NCBI GenBank assembly: GCA_009840575.1
Contig: VXNO01000048.1
Location: 1-44,333, forward strand
Reading direction: 5' to 3'
From: Chloroflexota bacterium
Lineage (GTDB): Bacteria; Chloroflexota; Anaerolineae; Aggregatilineales; Phototrophicaceae
Length of the DNA: 44,333 bases
Part shown: positions 15,905 to 23,837 of the stretch, piece by piece
How the letters are laid out: each line of letters opens with the position of its first letter
How positions within the stretch are numbered: the first letter of the stretch is position 1
Position numbers and translations under genes: made by a program
The notes under the pieces: model-generated
Told to the model about the DNA's origin: nothing
The model's database searches: none
Seen by the model: the letters and a program-made list of their open reading frames with translations, nothing else

Positions 15905-16909
15905 CTAGCTTCTTTTGCTCTTGAACAATGAGCGGGCATTATCAAAAAAGATTGCTTCGATTTGCCCCGCATTTAAACGCATGCGCCAGCAAGCCAGCCG
16001 CAACGCGCGCAGCGACTCCAAGCCGACCAGCACGGGCTGCAACTCGGTGTGCTTCTCCGTCATATCCAGTTCATCGGCGTATATCCAGTGGAAGGAATCG
16101 CCGATGGCCACGCAGCGGCCGCGAATATGACTGACGGGGAAGTCCGACCCGTATAGCAGTCGCTCGTGCCCCATGACCTCAATAATCGCTTCGAACGCGC
16201 CGGCTTCCGTGACTGCCGAGGTATCGAAGAAGACATTATCCAAGCCGCGCAGGCTGTCGATGCCTTCAATGGTATGCCAGGGATTGAAGCCGCGCCCGCA
16301 ATGCGCCAGGACCAGCTTCATGTCCGGATACCGCTTACAATAGCGGCGGATGGTCGCCTGGTTTTGCGAGTCCGCCAGAGCGCGCTCCCGCACCATGTGC
16401 AAGGTGATGCTCAGCCCTAGCTCGCCAGCGACCGCCACCTGTCGCTCCGGCAGGTAGGCTTCGATGGGCGCTTCCCAAGTTCGCTCATAGCCGCTTGCCA
16501 GCGTATGATAGCACTTCAAGCCGACGAAACCTCCCGCCTGCGCCGACTGGTGGATTGCTTCCGCCGACATTGCGGGCGCGATGATCATCTGCGCGAAGTC
16601 AATTTTCCGCGGCGACTTTTGTACTTCTTCGGCGACGAAATGATTGTTGGCAAGCAAATCGCCTGTGAATGCCAAGCCGAAGAAGAGCCCGCCGCGCGTC
16701 CGCCCACCCGGATGAATCCAATCAATGAGCTGAGTATAGGCATCCAGCCCCAGCCGCGCTGGCAAGCCCACATAGCCGGCTGGCAGCTCCTCAAAGTGGG
16801 CATGGCAGAAAATGTGCGCGTGGGCGTCGAAGATTCGGTCGGGCAAGAAGAGCTCGATATCGCGGCGCATGAAGTCGCGGTCGGCTTGTGTCAATGTCCA
16901 GCGCGTCAT
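15905..16909 (-). CDS. Amidohydrolase-family metal-dependent hydrolase
   Basis: A 334-aa TIM-barrel hydrolase of the amidohydrolase-2 group. The metal-binding D28-A-H30-A-H32 motif on strand 1, later histidines in LHMVRE and LAHCGRG, and a catalytic Asp in YGSDFP match the family (lactonases, decarboxylases and amide hydrolases). In a sugar-acid operon a lactonase or deacylase role is reasonable; the sequence alone does not decide. GGAGAAA lies 9 nt before the ATG. It is 17 bp after the BNR gene and 10 bp before the SDR. Confidence 0.83.
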   Translation of the reverse strand: MTRWTLTQADRDFMRRDIELFLPDRIFDAHAHIFCHAHFEELPAGYVGLPARLGLDAYTQLIDWIHPGGRTRGGLFFGLAFTGDLLANNHFVAEEVQKSPRKIDFAQMIIAPAMSAEAIHQSAQAGGFVGLKCYHTLASGYERTWEAPIEAYLPERQVAVAGELGLSITLHMVRERALADSQNQATIRRYCKRYPDMKLVLAHCGRGFNPWHTIEGIDSLRGLDNVFFDTSAVTEAGAFEAIIEVMGHERLLYGSDFPVSHIRGRCVAIGDSFHWIYADELDMTEKHTELQPVLVGLESLRALRLACWRMRLNAGQIEAIFFDNARSLFKSKRS

Positions 16910-16926
16910 GTTAGATTTCTCCGCGG

Positions 16927-18042
16927 CTATAGCGACAAGCGCGCATAATGAATATCCAGCGCATTTTTACTGCCGGCATAATACAGGACCATCACATCGC
17001 CGTCCGCCAGGCGCTCGGCATAAGGCAAGCCATAAGACCAGATGCCCATATCATCCAGGGTCGCGGAAGTGCCCCGATTGTTGCTGGCGGATTTTTCATG
17101 CGAATAAATCGTCACTTCGCTGGCTGGGTCAAATTCACTCCCGTCCGTTGTTCCCACGCGAGCGCGGATTGAGCCGCTGCCAAATCGGTCGACCCAAGCC
17201 AGGACAATCCGCCCATCGGGCAGCGTGGCGGGGCGTCCAGCTTGGTCAGCGAAGCCGATATCCTGCGCAGCCGACCAGGTGCGGCCCGAATCCAGGCTCA
17301 GACGGCGGCGGATGTTGTGATAGCGCTGGGCGACTGTGTCGTAAATCCAAGCGAAGCTGACCAACTGCCCGCCAGCGGACAGGCCCAGGCGCTGGTCCCA
17401 ATGAAAAATGCGACCCGTCGGGTCGAAGCCAGCATCGCTTGGGGCATCCCAAGTCAAGCCGCCGTCATAGGAGCGCAGCGCGACGACCCGTTGAAACCAC
17501 TGTGACTCATCCGCATACGGCTTATTCGTTTCGACCGACAGCAGCAAGCCGCCATCCGGCAGCTTGATTAAGGGATTGGTCAAGCTGGGCGGGCCAATAT
17601 CGGCGGGCAATTCCACCGCTCGCCAAGCGCTCCAAGTGCGCCCGCTATCATAGGAATCCGCCAGGAATATGCCCATGGGCAAGCAGCCTTGCGTGCGCGG
17701 GTTGAAGAGCGGCGCGTTCCTGTGCGTCTCACGGTCGATCCACATTGAGGCAGCCAGCAGATGTCCCGCGCCCAGCTCAGTCAGATAGACGACGCGCAGG
17801 GAACTGGTCTTGCCACCCACGCGCGCCACCGGGAAGTCGCCCGTCAGCCGCTCCCAGCGCCCCCCGCCGTCGGCTGAGCGATAGACATCGACCCATTCAT
17901 CGGCGCAATCTTTGCTTGAGCCGCGTCGACAGGTCATCAACAGCGAGCCATCGCGACAAGCCAGCAGCGCCGGAAAAGTATGCGTCGCGCGCTCCGTGCC
18001 AGGCTCGCTCTGGGTGATGCCGCTCCTGTCAGCGATTTTCAT
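16927..18042 (-). CDS. BNR/Asp-box sialidase-fold protein
   Basis: A 371-aa six-bladed beta-propeller of the sialidase superfamily. Four Asp boxes (S-x-D-x-G-x-x-W) are at about 56-63, 130-137, 191-198 and 249-256. The N-terminal Arg-Ile-Pro motif and the spaced Glu/Arg/Tyr set of true GH33 enzymes are absent, so hydrolysis of sialosides is doubtful; another glycoside, a lyase-like or a binding role is possible. There is no signal peptide with the chosen start. The ATG at 18042 has GGAGTGA before it and follows the aminotransferase by 23 bp; the longer frame to 18240 lies inside that gene. Confidence 0.8.
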   Translation of the reverse strand: MKIADRSGITQSEPGTERATHTFPALLACRDGSLLMTCRRGSSKDCADEWVDVYRSADGGGRWERLTGDFPVARVGGKTSSLRVVYLTELGAGHLLAASMWIDRETHRNAPLFNPRTQGCLPMGIFLADSYDSGRTWSAWRAVELPADIGPPSLTNPLIKLPDGGLLLSVETNKPYADESQWFQRVVALRSYDGGLTWDAPSDAGFDPTGRIFHWDQRLGLSAGGQLVSFAWIYDTVAQRYHNIRRRLSLDSGRTWSAAQDIGFADQAGRPATLPDGRIVLAWVDRFGSGSIRARVGTTDGSEFDPASEVTIYSHEKSASNNRGTSATLDDMGIWSYGLPYAERLADGDVMVLYYAGSKNALDIHYARLSL

Positions 18043-18065
18043 TTGTATATCACTCCGCGCCCGCC

Positions 18066-19403
18066 TCAGCGCACCAAACGCCGGAAGGGTTCTTTCTTTA
18101 GGTCGCTCTCCAGTAGCGCCAGCAGATCGCCACTTGCCAAGCCAGCTTGGATCATCGCAAAGACTTCCCCAGCGCAGGTCGCCGTCCGCTCGATATCCGC
18201 TTCTGAATGTTCCAAGGTGGCTTTGAAGCTCATATTGCAATGGATGCCGCGGCGCGCCATCTCCTGGATGAAGATGGTGTTGGCAGCCGCGCGCAGGCTC
18301 TCATCGGGCAAGTCCAACTGAATTACGGGATTCCAAAATACGCCGCCACAGGCCCCAGCCAAACCCGCCTCCCGCAGCGCTTGATTCATTTTTGTGATGA
18401 GCAACGTCCCGATCACCTCAAAGCGCTGGGCGGAGTTGCGCCGTTGCAGCTCGCGGATGGTGCTCAAGCTGGCGGTGAGCCCCAGGTTGTCGCTCCAGTA
18501 GGAACTCGAAATGAACATGCGGCTGGCTGGCTCCATCACCGCGCGCGAACCCACCACAGCGCCCATGGGATAGCCGTTGGACATAGCTTTAGCGAGCACG
18601 GTCATATCCGGCTTTATACCCAGGTATTCCTGCACGCCACCGATGCGCGGACGAAACCCACACGAGACTTCGTCAAAGATGAGCACAGCCCCATGCGCTC
18701 GCGCCAGCCGCTGCACGTCTTCCAGGTAACCGGGCGGCGGCATTTCACTGCGCATGGGCTCCATCATTATCGCCGCGACCTCGCCGACATGCGCCTCCAG
18801 CAAGTCACGCAGCCCGTCTATACCCCCCCAAGCAAAAGGCAGCGCTGTGCCTGCCAATTCTGGGGGGACGCCGATTGGCTCAATACCGGCGAAAGGAAAT
18901 TCGCCGCTGGCGGGGTCGACCAGGTAATTGGCGGATTGATACCAATCATGCCAGCCATGATAGCCGCAGAAGAGGATCAGGTTGCGGTTCGTTGTGCCGC
19001 GGGCGATGCGCGCTGCCAGGGCGTTTGCCTCGCCGCCGCCCTTGGTATACCGCGCCATTTCCGCGCTGGGAATGACATCGTTGAGTAATTCAGCCAGCTC
19101 AATTTCCAGCGCGCTGTTGAGGGTGAAGATGCTGCCGCGGTCGATTTGCTCTTTGACGGCGCTGTCGACGCTGGGGTCGGCATGGCCCAAGATAACCGCG
19201 CCGACGGCATTGACCCAGTCGATATACTCGTTTTCATCGACATCGATGAAGCGCGCGCCTTTGGCACGAGCCGCATAAATCGGGCTGTTGCCATGCGCGA
19301 ACTGGCTCGAGCGGCGGCTGATCAACTGCGTCCGCCCGGGGATGAGCGCTCCCGCTCGCTGGTATAATTGCAGAGACCGTGCCACGCGCTGCTGACCTGG
19401 CAT
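18066..19403 (-). CDS. Class III PLP aminotransferase, glutamate-1-semialdehyde-aminomutase-like
   Basis: A 445-aa fold-I PLP enzyme. The PLP lysine is K272 (VLAKAMSNGYPMGA), D244 (FDEV) contacts the pyridine nitrogen, and YTKGGGEANALA is at 119-130. Class III members move amino groups from omega-amines, amino-sugars or semialdehydes. This is not the housekeeping HemL, because it heads an operon of sugar-type enzymes and the SNGYPMG context is that of the broader family. AGGAG lies 9 nt before the ATG at 19403. It is the first gene of the six-gene minus operon, with a promoter at 19442-19471. Probable role is transamination of an amino-sugar acid or its breakdown product. Confidence 0.85.
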   Translation of the reverse strand: MPGQQRVARSLQLYQRAGALIPGRTQLISRRSSQFAHGNSPIYAARAKGARFIDVDENEYIDWVNAVGAVILGHADPSVDSAVKEQIDRGSIFTLNSALEIELAELLNDVIPSAEMARYTKGGGEANALAARIARGTTNRNLILFCGYHGWHDWYQSANYLVDPASGEFPFAGIEPIGVPPELAGTALPFAWGGIDGLRDLLEAHVGEVAAIMMEPMRSEMPPPGYLEDVQRLARAHGAVLIFDEVSCGFRPRIGGVQEYLGIKPDMTVLAKAMSNGYPMGAVVGSRAVMEPASRMFISSSYWSDNLGLTASLSTIRELQRRNSAQRFEVIGTLLITKMNQALREAGLAGACGGVFWNPVIQLDLPDESLRAAANTIFIQEMARRGIHCNMSFKATLEHSEADIERTATCAGEVFAMIQAGLASGDLLALLESDLKKEPFRRLVR

Positions 19404-19441
19404 GTGGAGCTCCTCTTGCCAGCCGGTTGTTGAGCTAGGCA

Positions 19442-19494
19442 AGCATAGCCAATCGCGACTATTCTTGCCAACGCCAGCGCAATCGCATCAAAAT
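19442..19494 (-). promoter_or_regulatory. Putative promoter of the six-gene operon with conserved upstream motif
   Basis: On the minus strand TTGGCA (19471-19466) and TATGCT (19447-19442) are 18 bp apart. Just upstream, ATTTTGATGCGATTGCGC (19494-19477) is a copy of the motif found before the gatA, sulfatase/sialidase and BMP promoters. The similarity to the BMP copy continues through CTGG and TTGGCA. The leader before the aminotransferase start is roughly 30 nt. Confidence 0.5.
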
Positions 19495-19557
19495 CAATTT
19501 TGTCACAAGTAAGCGCAGGTAAGTCGTAAGAATGGAAATTGTAAGGTTTGCCGCTAG

Positions 19558-19702
19558 CGGTCTACCCCCCTCGGCCCCCCTATATCAATGGGGGGAAGGT
19601 TTCGCCGCGCATTCGCATAGACATCGAAACCCATATAGAATCGCGCTTCCGTCTGCCCTAGCCACCCTACTTGATGCGTCGGGGAGGGGACGGGGTAGAC
19701 CG
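19558..19702. repeat. MITE-like 145-bp element with 11-bp terminal inverted repeats
   Basis: CGGTCTACCCC (19558-19568) and GGGGTAGACCG (19692-19702) are perfect inverted ends. Inside lie a C-run/G-run hairpin (CCCCCC then GGGGGG around 19575-19596) and a second one ending GTCGGGGAGG. There is no coding capacity. A diverged relative is at 21717-21870, after asnB, and a fragment is at 117-152. No clear target-site duplication is seen. Confidence 0.65.
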
Positions 19703-19828
19703 ATTAAGCGGCAATCAATTCGTAGTATCAGACGAGCCGTACACCACTCCTCTACCTTTCGCATCGCTTACTTGGTTCTACTTCTGCGTCTCTGTGGTGA
19801 ATTATCGCGCCTGGGGTGGAAATAGAAA

Positions 19829-21835
19829 ATGTGCGGCATCTGCGGACTCATCCACTTTGACAGTCAGCCGGTTGAAGAGCGCGTCCTAAACGCCATGAAC
19901 CGGTGGCTGCGGCATCGTGGCCCCGATGGCGCGGGCAGCTTCATCGCTGGGGGCGTGGGTTTGGCGATGCGCCGGCTCAAAATCATCGACATCGCCGGCA
20001 GCGACCAACCCCTGCGCAACGAAGATGGCGCGATCCAACTGGTATTCAATGGCGAAATCTATAATTTTCACGAGCTGCGCCACGAGCTGGCTGCGCGTGG
20101 ACACCGCTTCCATAGCAACGGCGACGGCGAGACTATCGCCCACCTCTACGAAGAACTAGGCGTGGACGCAGTAGCCCGGCTGCGCGGCATGTTTGCCTTG
20201 GCGCTCTGGGACGGGCGCGGCAAAAAGCTGTTGCTGGCTCGCGACCGCCTGGGGCAGAAGCCGCTTTATTATTACCAAGATAGCCGCCGCTTCGTTTTTG
20301 CCAGCGAGATCAAGGCGCTGCTGGCGCACCCGACTGTGCCGCGTATCTCCCGCTTTTTGTCGGATGACCCAGCCGCGCTGCGCGACTATTTGAGCTTTGG
20401 CTACATCCCCGCGCCAGATACCGCTTTCGCTGGCATCAAAATGCTTATGCCGGGCATGAGCCTGGAAGTCGATTTGGCTGGCGCTGTGCAGAGCCGCCGC
20501 TACTGGAGTCCGCCGCGGCAAGCCACGCCCGCCGCCCATGCCCGCGCCGCCGACTACATCGAAAACCTGCGCGCGCAGTTGGACGAGGCGGTCAAGCTAC
20601 GCTTGGTCAGCGATGTGCCGCTGGGGGCATTCTTGAGCGGCGGCTTGGACAGCAGCCTCATCGCCGCGTTGATGCGCCGCCACAGTAATGCCGATATCAA
20701 GACATTCAGCATCGGATTCGCAGGCGACGCCAGCTTTGACGAAAGCCCCTATGCCGAGGCCGTTGCGCGGCGCCTGGGCACGCAGCATCAATCTTTTCGT
20801 GTCGAGCCGATGTCACTGGACTTGCTGCCGCAGTTGGTCTGGCAGCATGACCAGCCCTTTGCTGATAGCAGCGCGATACCGACCTTCCTGGTTAGCCAAA
20901 TGACGCGCCAGCAGGTCACCGTCGCGCTGACGGGCGATGGCGGCGATGAGCTGTTCGCTGGCTATGAACGCTTCTATGCCGCGCAGTTGCTGCAGCGGCT
21001 GTCTATCATCCCAAAGCCGATCTGGCGCGGGCTGTCGCGGCTGCTGGCGCGCTTGCCCGAAGGCACCGCCTATTATGACCGTGCCCGGCGGAGGCGACGT
21101 TTCGCGCGGGCAGCCAGCTTGCCCCTGCGCGTCGCCTACTTCGACCTGGTGCGCGTTTTCAGCGCCGACCTGCTGGAGGAAATCGCCCCTGCCCCCAGCG
21201 CAACCGACCCCAGCCTGGCAGCCTGGATTGACGCTCGCCAAGCGCATCCGGTCGTGGCGCTGCTCGAAGCCAACCTGCGCAGTTACCTGCCGGATGACCT
21301 ATTAATCAAAGCCGACCGCTGCAGCATGGCGGCTTCGCTGGAAGCGCGCGCGCCTTTCCTGGATCATCAGTTGGCGGAATACGCGGCTGGCATCCCGTTT
21401 AATCTCAAGCTGCGCCGCGGGCAAAGCAAGCACATCTTAAAAGAAGCCGCCCGTGGCTTGCTGCCCGATGCTATCATCGACCGCAAGAAGCACGGCTTTG
21501 GCATCCCGCTGGGCGCTTGGCTGCGGCGGGATATACGCCCGGTGCGTGAGCTGCTGCTCAGCCAGCGAGCGCGCGAACGCGGTCTGCTGCGAATGCCCGC
21601 GGTCGAGCAACTGGTTGCCCAGCATGAACATGGCCAGCGCGATAACAACCGTCAGCTTTGGGCGCTGCTCACGCTGGAAGAATGGCACCGGCAATTTGTG
21701 GATTCTGCGCTTGACTCGGTCTACCCCTCTCGGTCCCTTCATATCAATGGGGAGAAAGTTTCGCCGAGGTCTGCTACTGGTAAAGAAATCTCTGATAGAA
21801 ACTCCGAGTCCGATGATTTTAACTCCCCTCCCTGA
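19829..21835 (+). CDS. asnB: Asparagine synthetase (glutamine-hydrolysing)
   Basis: A 668-aa cytoplasmic enzyme making asparagine from aspartate, ATP and glutamine. The N-terminal class II glutaminase begins with the catalytic Cys2 (MCGICG), followed by the RHRGPDG motif. The synthetase domain has the ATP-binding loop SGGLDSS at 270-276. The natural end is near residue 629 (LEEWHRQFVDS). From base 21717 the frame enters a copy of the dispersed repeat also found upstream at 19558, so the last ~39 residues, Ser/Asn/Lys-rich and unlike AsnB, are repeat-encoded. The start is weakly served (GGTGG about 10 nt upstream). It is single, between two minus-strand operons; a role in amidating a surface-polymer precursor is a less likely alternative. 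Confidence 0.88.
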   Translation: MCGICGLIHFDSQPVEERVLNAMNRWLRHRGPDGAGSFIAGGVGLAMRRLKIIDIAGSDQPLRNEDGAIQLVFNGEIYNFHELRHELAARGHRFHSNGDGETIAHLYEELGVDAVARLRGMFALALWDGRGKKLLLARDRLGQKPLYYYQDSRRFVFASEIKALLAHPTVPRISRFLSDDPAALRDYLSFGYIPAPDTAFAGIKMLMPGMSLEVDLAGAVQSRRYWSPPRQATPAAHARAADYIENLRAQLDEAVKLRLVSDVPLGAFLSGGLDSSLIAALMRRHSNADIKTFSIGFAGDASFDESPYAEAVARRLGTQHQSFRVEPMSLDLLPQLVWQHDQPFADSSAIPTFLVSQMTRQQVTVALTGDGGDELFAGYERFYAAQLLQRLSIIPKPIWRGLSRLLARLPEGTAYYDRARRRRRFARAASLPLRVAYFDLVRVFSADLLEEIAPAPSATDPSLAAWIDARQAHPVVALLEANLRSYLPDDLLIKADRCSMAASLEARAPFLDHQLAEYAAGIPFNLKLRRGQSKHILKEAARGLLPDAIIDRKKHGFGIPLGAWLRRDIRPVRELLLSQRARERGLLRMPAVEQLVAQHEHGQRDNNRQLWALLTLEEWHRQFVDSALDSVYPSRSLHINGEKVSPRSATGKEISDRNSESDDFNSPP

Positions 21836-21870
21836 TGCTTCGGGGAGGAGCCGGGGCGGGGTTGTAGTAG
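21717..21870. repeat. Second copy of the asnB-flanking repeat, overlapping the asnB 3' end
   Basis: Begins with the same CGGTCTACCCC end as the element at 19558, followed by a matching C-run, ATATCAATGGGG and GTTTCGCCG. The middle has diverged, then CCTCCCTGATGCTTC and GGGGAGG form a hairpin at about 21829-21848. The right end (GGGGTTGTAG) no longer matches the inverted terminus. asnB's stop (TGA, 21833-21835) lies within this copy, and the hairpin may end its transcript. Confidence 0.65.
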
Positions 21871-21897
21871 CTTCGCGCCCTTTGTGCTTAAGATTTT

Positions 21898-22818
21898 TCA
21901 ACGCAGGTTGACCATGACTGCGCCAGCGCGGGCTTGTTGCAGCCGCTGCGCAAACTGGCTTTTAATATCGGCGGGCAGATGCGCGCAGCCGATATGCTCC
22001 AATGTGAAGGATGCCGCCGCCGCGCCATAACAACCCGCCGCCGCGATGTCTTGCTCACGCTGCCAGCCGACCACAAAGCCGCCGCAGTAGCTGTTGCCCG
22101 CGCCCGTCTGGTCGATGACTTCGCGCACGGGCAGGGCAGGGATTCGCCAGGCGCAATTTTCGTCGCGGCGCGCCACCAGGCTGCCTAGCTCGCCCATGCG
22201 CAGCGCCAGCATAGCCGCCCCATCCGCCAGCAGCCGCCGCGCAATCGCCAGCTCATCCTGCAAGCCCGTCATCGCCCGCGCCTCGTGCAAGTTGGGCGAG
22301 ACGATATCAGCCTGCCGCAAGCCGCGCAGAAAGCGCGCATAATCGCCGCTGAGCATAAAGGCGCGCGTTGGCTCCCAGAGCAGCGTCGCCGCGGGGAAGC
22401 GCCTGCGCCAGCCCGCCACATAGTCCGGCTGCCGCAGCAGGCTGATGCTAGCCGCGCTCCTAAAGGGCAAGTCCGGGCTGTCGGCATCGGGCTGGTGCAT
22501 GAACGGCTCGATGACATCGACGCGGAAGACCTCGTTGCGCCGCCCATCCCATTCGAAGATCTGCCAGCCACGCACTTGTTTATGCGCTGTCCAAGCCAAG
22601 CCGCTGGTATCGAAGTCAGCATTCAGGCGCGCGCGTACATCAGCGGGCAAATCCTCGCCGACCAGCCCGACCAGCGCCGGTTTCTCGCCCGCCGCCAACA
22701 TGCCATAAGCCGCATGGGTGCCGCCACCACCCAACACGCCCATGCTGGTGCGGCCATCGGGGTAGACGATGTCGTCAATGATGATGCTGCCAACGGCGAG
22801 AAATTCTGCTGCGGGCAA
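21898..22818 (-). CDS. PfkB-family carbohydrate kinase-like protein with GAGN motif
   Basis: A 306-aa ribokinase/PfkB-fold protein that would phosphorylate a sugar or nucleoside with ATP. It shows the GGGGTHAA N-terminal glycine motif and the C-terminal signature DQTGAGNSYCGG. In that signature the catalytic base Asp of G-A-G-D is Asn, so activity may be lost or altered; MAK32-like members of the superfamily may share this (recalled, not checked). I choose the TTG at 22818, because AAGGGGG sits 5-6 nt upstream and the protein then starts close to the fold. The ATG at 22884 would add 22 odd residues and overlap the previous gene by 41 nt. Last gene of the SIS operon. Confidence 0.75.
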   Translation of the reverse strand: MPAAEFLAVGSIIIDDIVYPDGRTSMGVLGGGGTHAAYGMLAAGEKPALVGLVGEDLPADVRARLNADFDTSGLAWTAHKQVRGWQIFEWDGRRNEVFRVDVIEPFMHQPDADSPDLPFRSAASISLLRQPDYVAGWRRRFPAATLLWEPTRAFMLSGDYARFLRGLRQADIVSPNLHEARAMTGLQDELAIARRLLADGAAMLALRMGELGSLVARRDENCAWRIPALPVREVIDQTGAGNSYCGGFVVGWQREQDIAAAGCYGAAAASFTLEHIGCAHLPADIKSQFAQRLQQARAGAVMVNLR

Positions 22819-22843
22819 GCTGCCCCCTTTTTTGCGATATGCG

Positions 22844-23824
22844 CTACATCGCCATGGCCACAGACGAACAAGCGAGCAGAGCATTTTCTAGCGCCGCCTT
22901 CTCGCGGCTATCGACCGAGAGGCGATATTTGCTTTTCACTTTGATAATCCTATCCGCATACCAGCACTTGTTGCGAGGCGGCACCCATTCCGCGAAGTCC
23001 TTGGCGATCTTCTGATGGCGATTCAACTCCGGCGCAGCCAACGTGAGATTGAGCAGGTCGCGGGAAAAAGCCTCGCGGGTCTGGACGTTTGCGGCGCACA
23101 AGCCGCTGTCATGCGCTTCCGAGCGCGCCACAATATGCTCGATGTCCGTTTCCCGGGTGTTGGCGAAGGTCCTGCCTGTATAGGGTCCGTAGATGCGCCC
23201 GCCCATCTGCCCGACGATTTGCGACTCTACCGATTGCGGATAATCATAATCACCCGAGTCGTAGGGCGAGCAGCGATTTTCGGGCGCGACAGTCAATCGC
23301 TGCAAGGCGGCCAATGCCTGCTGGACGGCGTTGTTGCTCGCTGGCTGCGGCGCAACCGACCTGGATGTCGCGGTCGGCGCTGGCGGCTTGCTTGCGCTGA
23401 CCAAGTTGGTAACCGCGACCCAGCCCGGTTCGATATCCAGCCAGCAGTAGGCATCGCCTTGCCGCGAGCCTGCCACAGCATAGCGCTCGCCATAGGCTGT
23501 GTTGCCCAGAATCCTTGCGGAGGTCGATGGGCGCTGGCGGATATTCATCCTGCCGGTAAGCCAAACCTGCTCGTGCCGATAGCAGGCAGGCGCAGCGCTC
23601 TCGGCTGTAGCGCGAGCGACTGTTTTGGGCGTTTTCGTAGCGCGAATTATCGGCTTGGCTACAGTCGCTCGCGGGCGGTGTTCAGTCACGATGCGGGTGG
23701 CGCTCGGGCTGGAATCAGTTGGCGTGAATATCGATAGGACGATGGCTGCGGCGATTATCCAAAATATCAACATAGATCCGCCTGGAGACTTTCGGGAGCG
23801 CCGCCGCCGTTTGAAGAGCTTCAT
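22844..23824 (-). CDS. Membrane-anchored SH3-domain HNH endonuclease (DUF1524-like)
   Basis: A 326-aa protein. Order: basic N-terminus (KRRRRSRKS), one membrane helix at about 18-33, a Thr/Pro/Ala-rich spacer, a bacterial SH3 domain at about 86-143 (VWLTGRMNIRQRPS), a second low-complexity linker, then a C-terminal HNH-type nuclease domain at about 185-315. The nuclease has the core DIEHIV (His230), NLTLAAPELNRHQK and AEWVPP as in the GmrSD C-terminal / DUF1524 family. The expected topology puts the nuclease outside the cell, where it may act in nutrient DNA breakdown or competition. The frame is open to 24457, but that part is the shadow of the SIS gene. ATG at 23824 is preceded by GGGGGG and starts 13 nt after the SIS stop. 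Confidence 0.8.
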   Translation of the reverse strand: MKLFKRRRRSRKSPGGSMLIFWIIAAAIVLSIFTPTDSSPSATRIVTEHRPRATVAKPIIRATKTPKTVARATAESAAPACYRHEQVWLTGRMNIRQRPSTSARILGNTAYGERYAVAGSRQGDAYCWLDIEPGWVAVTNLVSASKPPAPTATSRSVAPQPASNNAVQQALAALQRLTVAPENRCSPYDSGDYDYPQSVESQIVGQMGGRIYGPYTGRTFANTRETDIEHIVARSEAHDSGLCAANVQTREAFSRDLLNLTLAAPELNRHQKIAKDFAEWVPPRNKCWYADRIIKVKSKYRLSVDSREKAALENALLACSSVAMAM

Positions 23825-23837
23825 CATGTCCCCCCAT

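Noticed and set aside
18043-18240. N-terminal extension of the BNR gene
   Set aside because: Overlaps the end of the aminotransferase and lacks a ribosome site; the ATG at 18042 has one.
19703-19828. Possible asnB promoter
   Set aside because: No pair of boxes with acceptable spacing and match was seen in this spacer.
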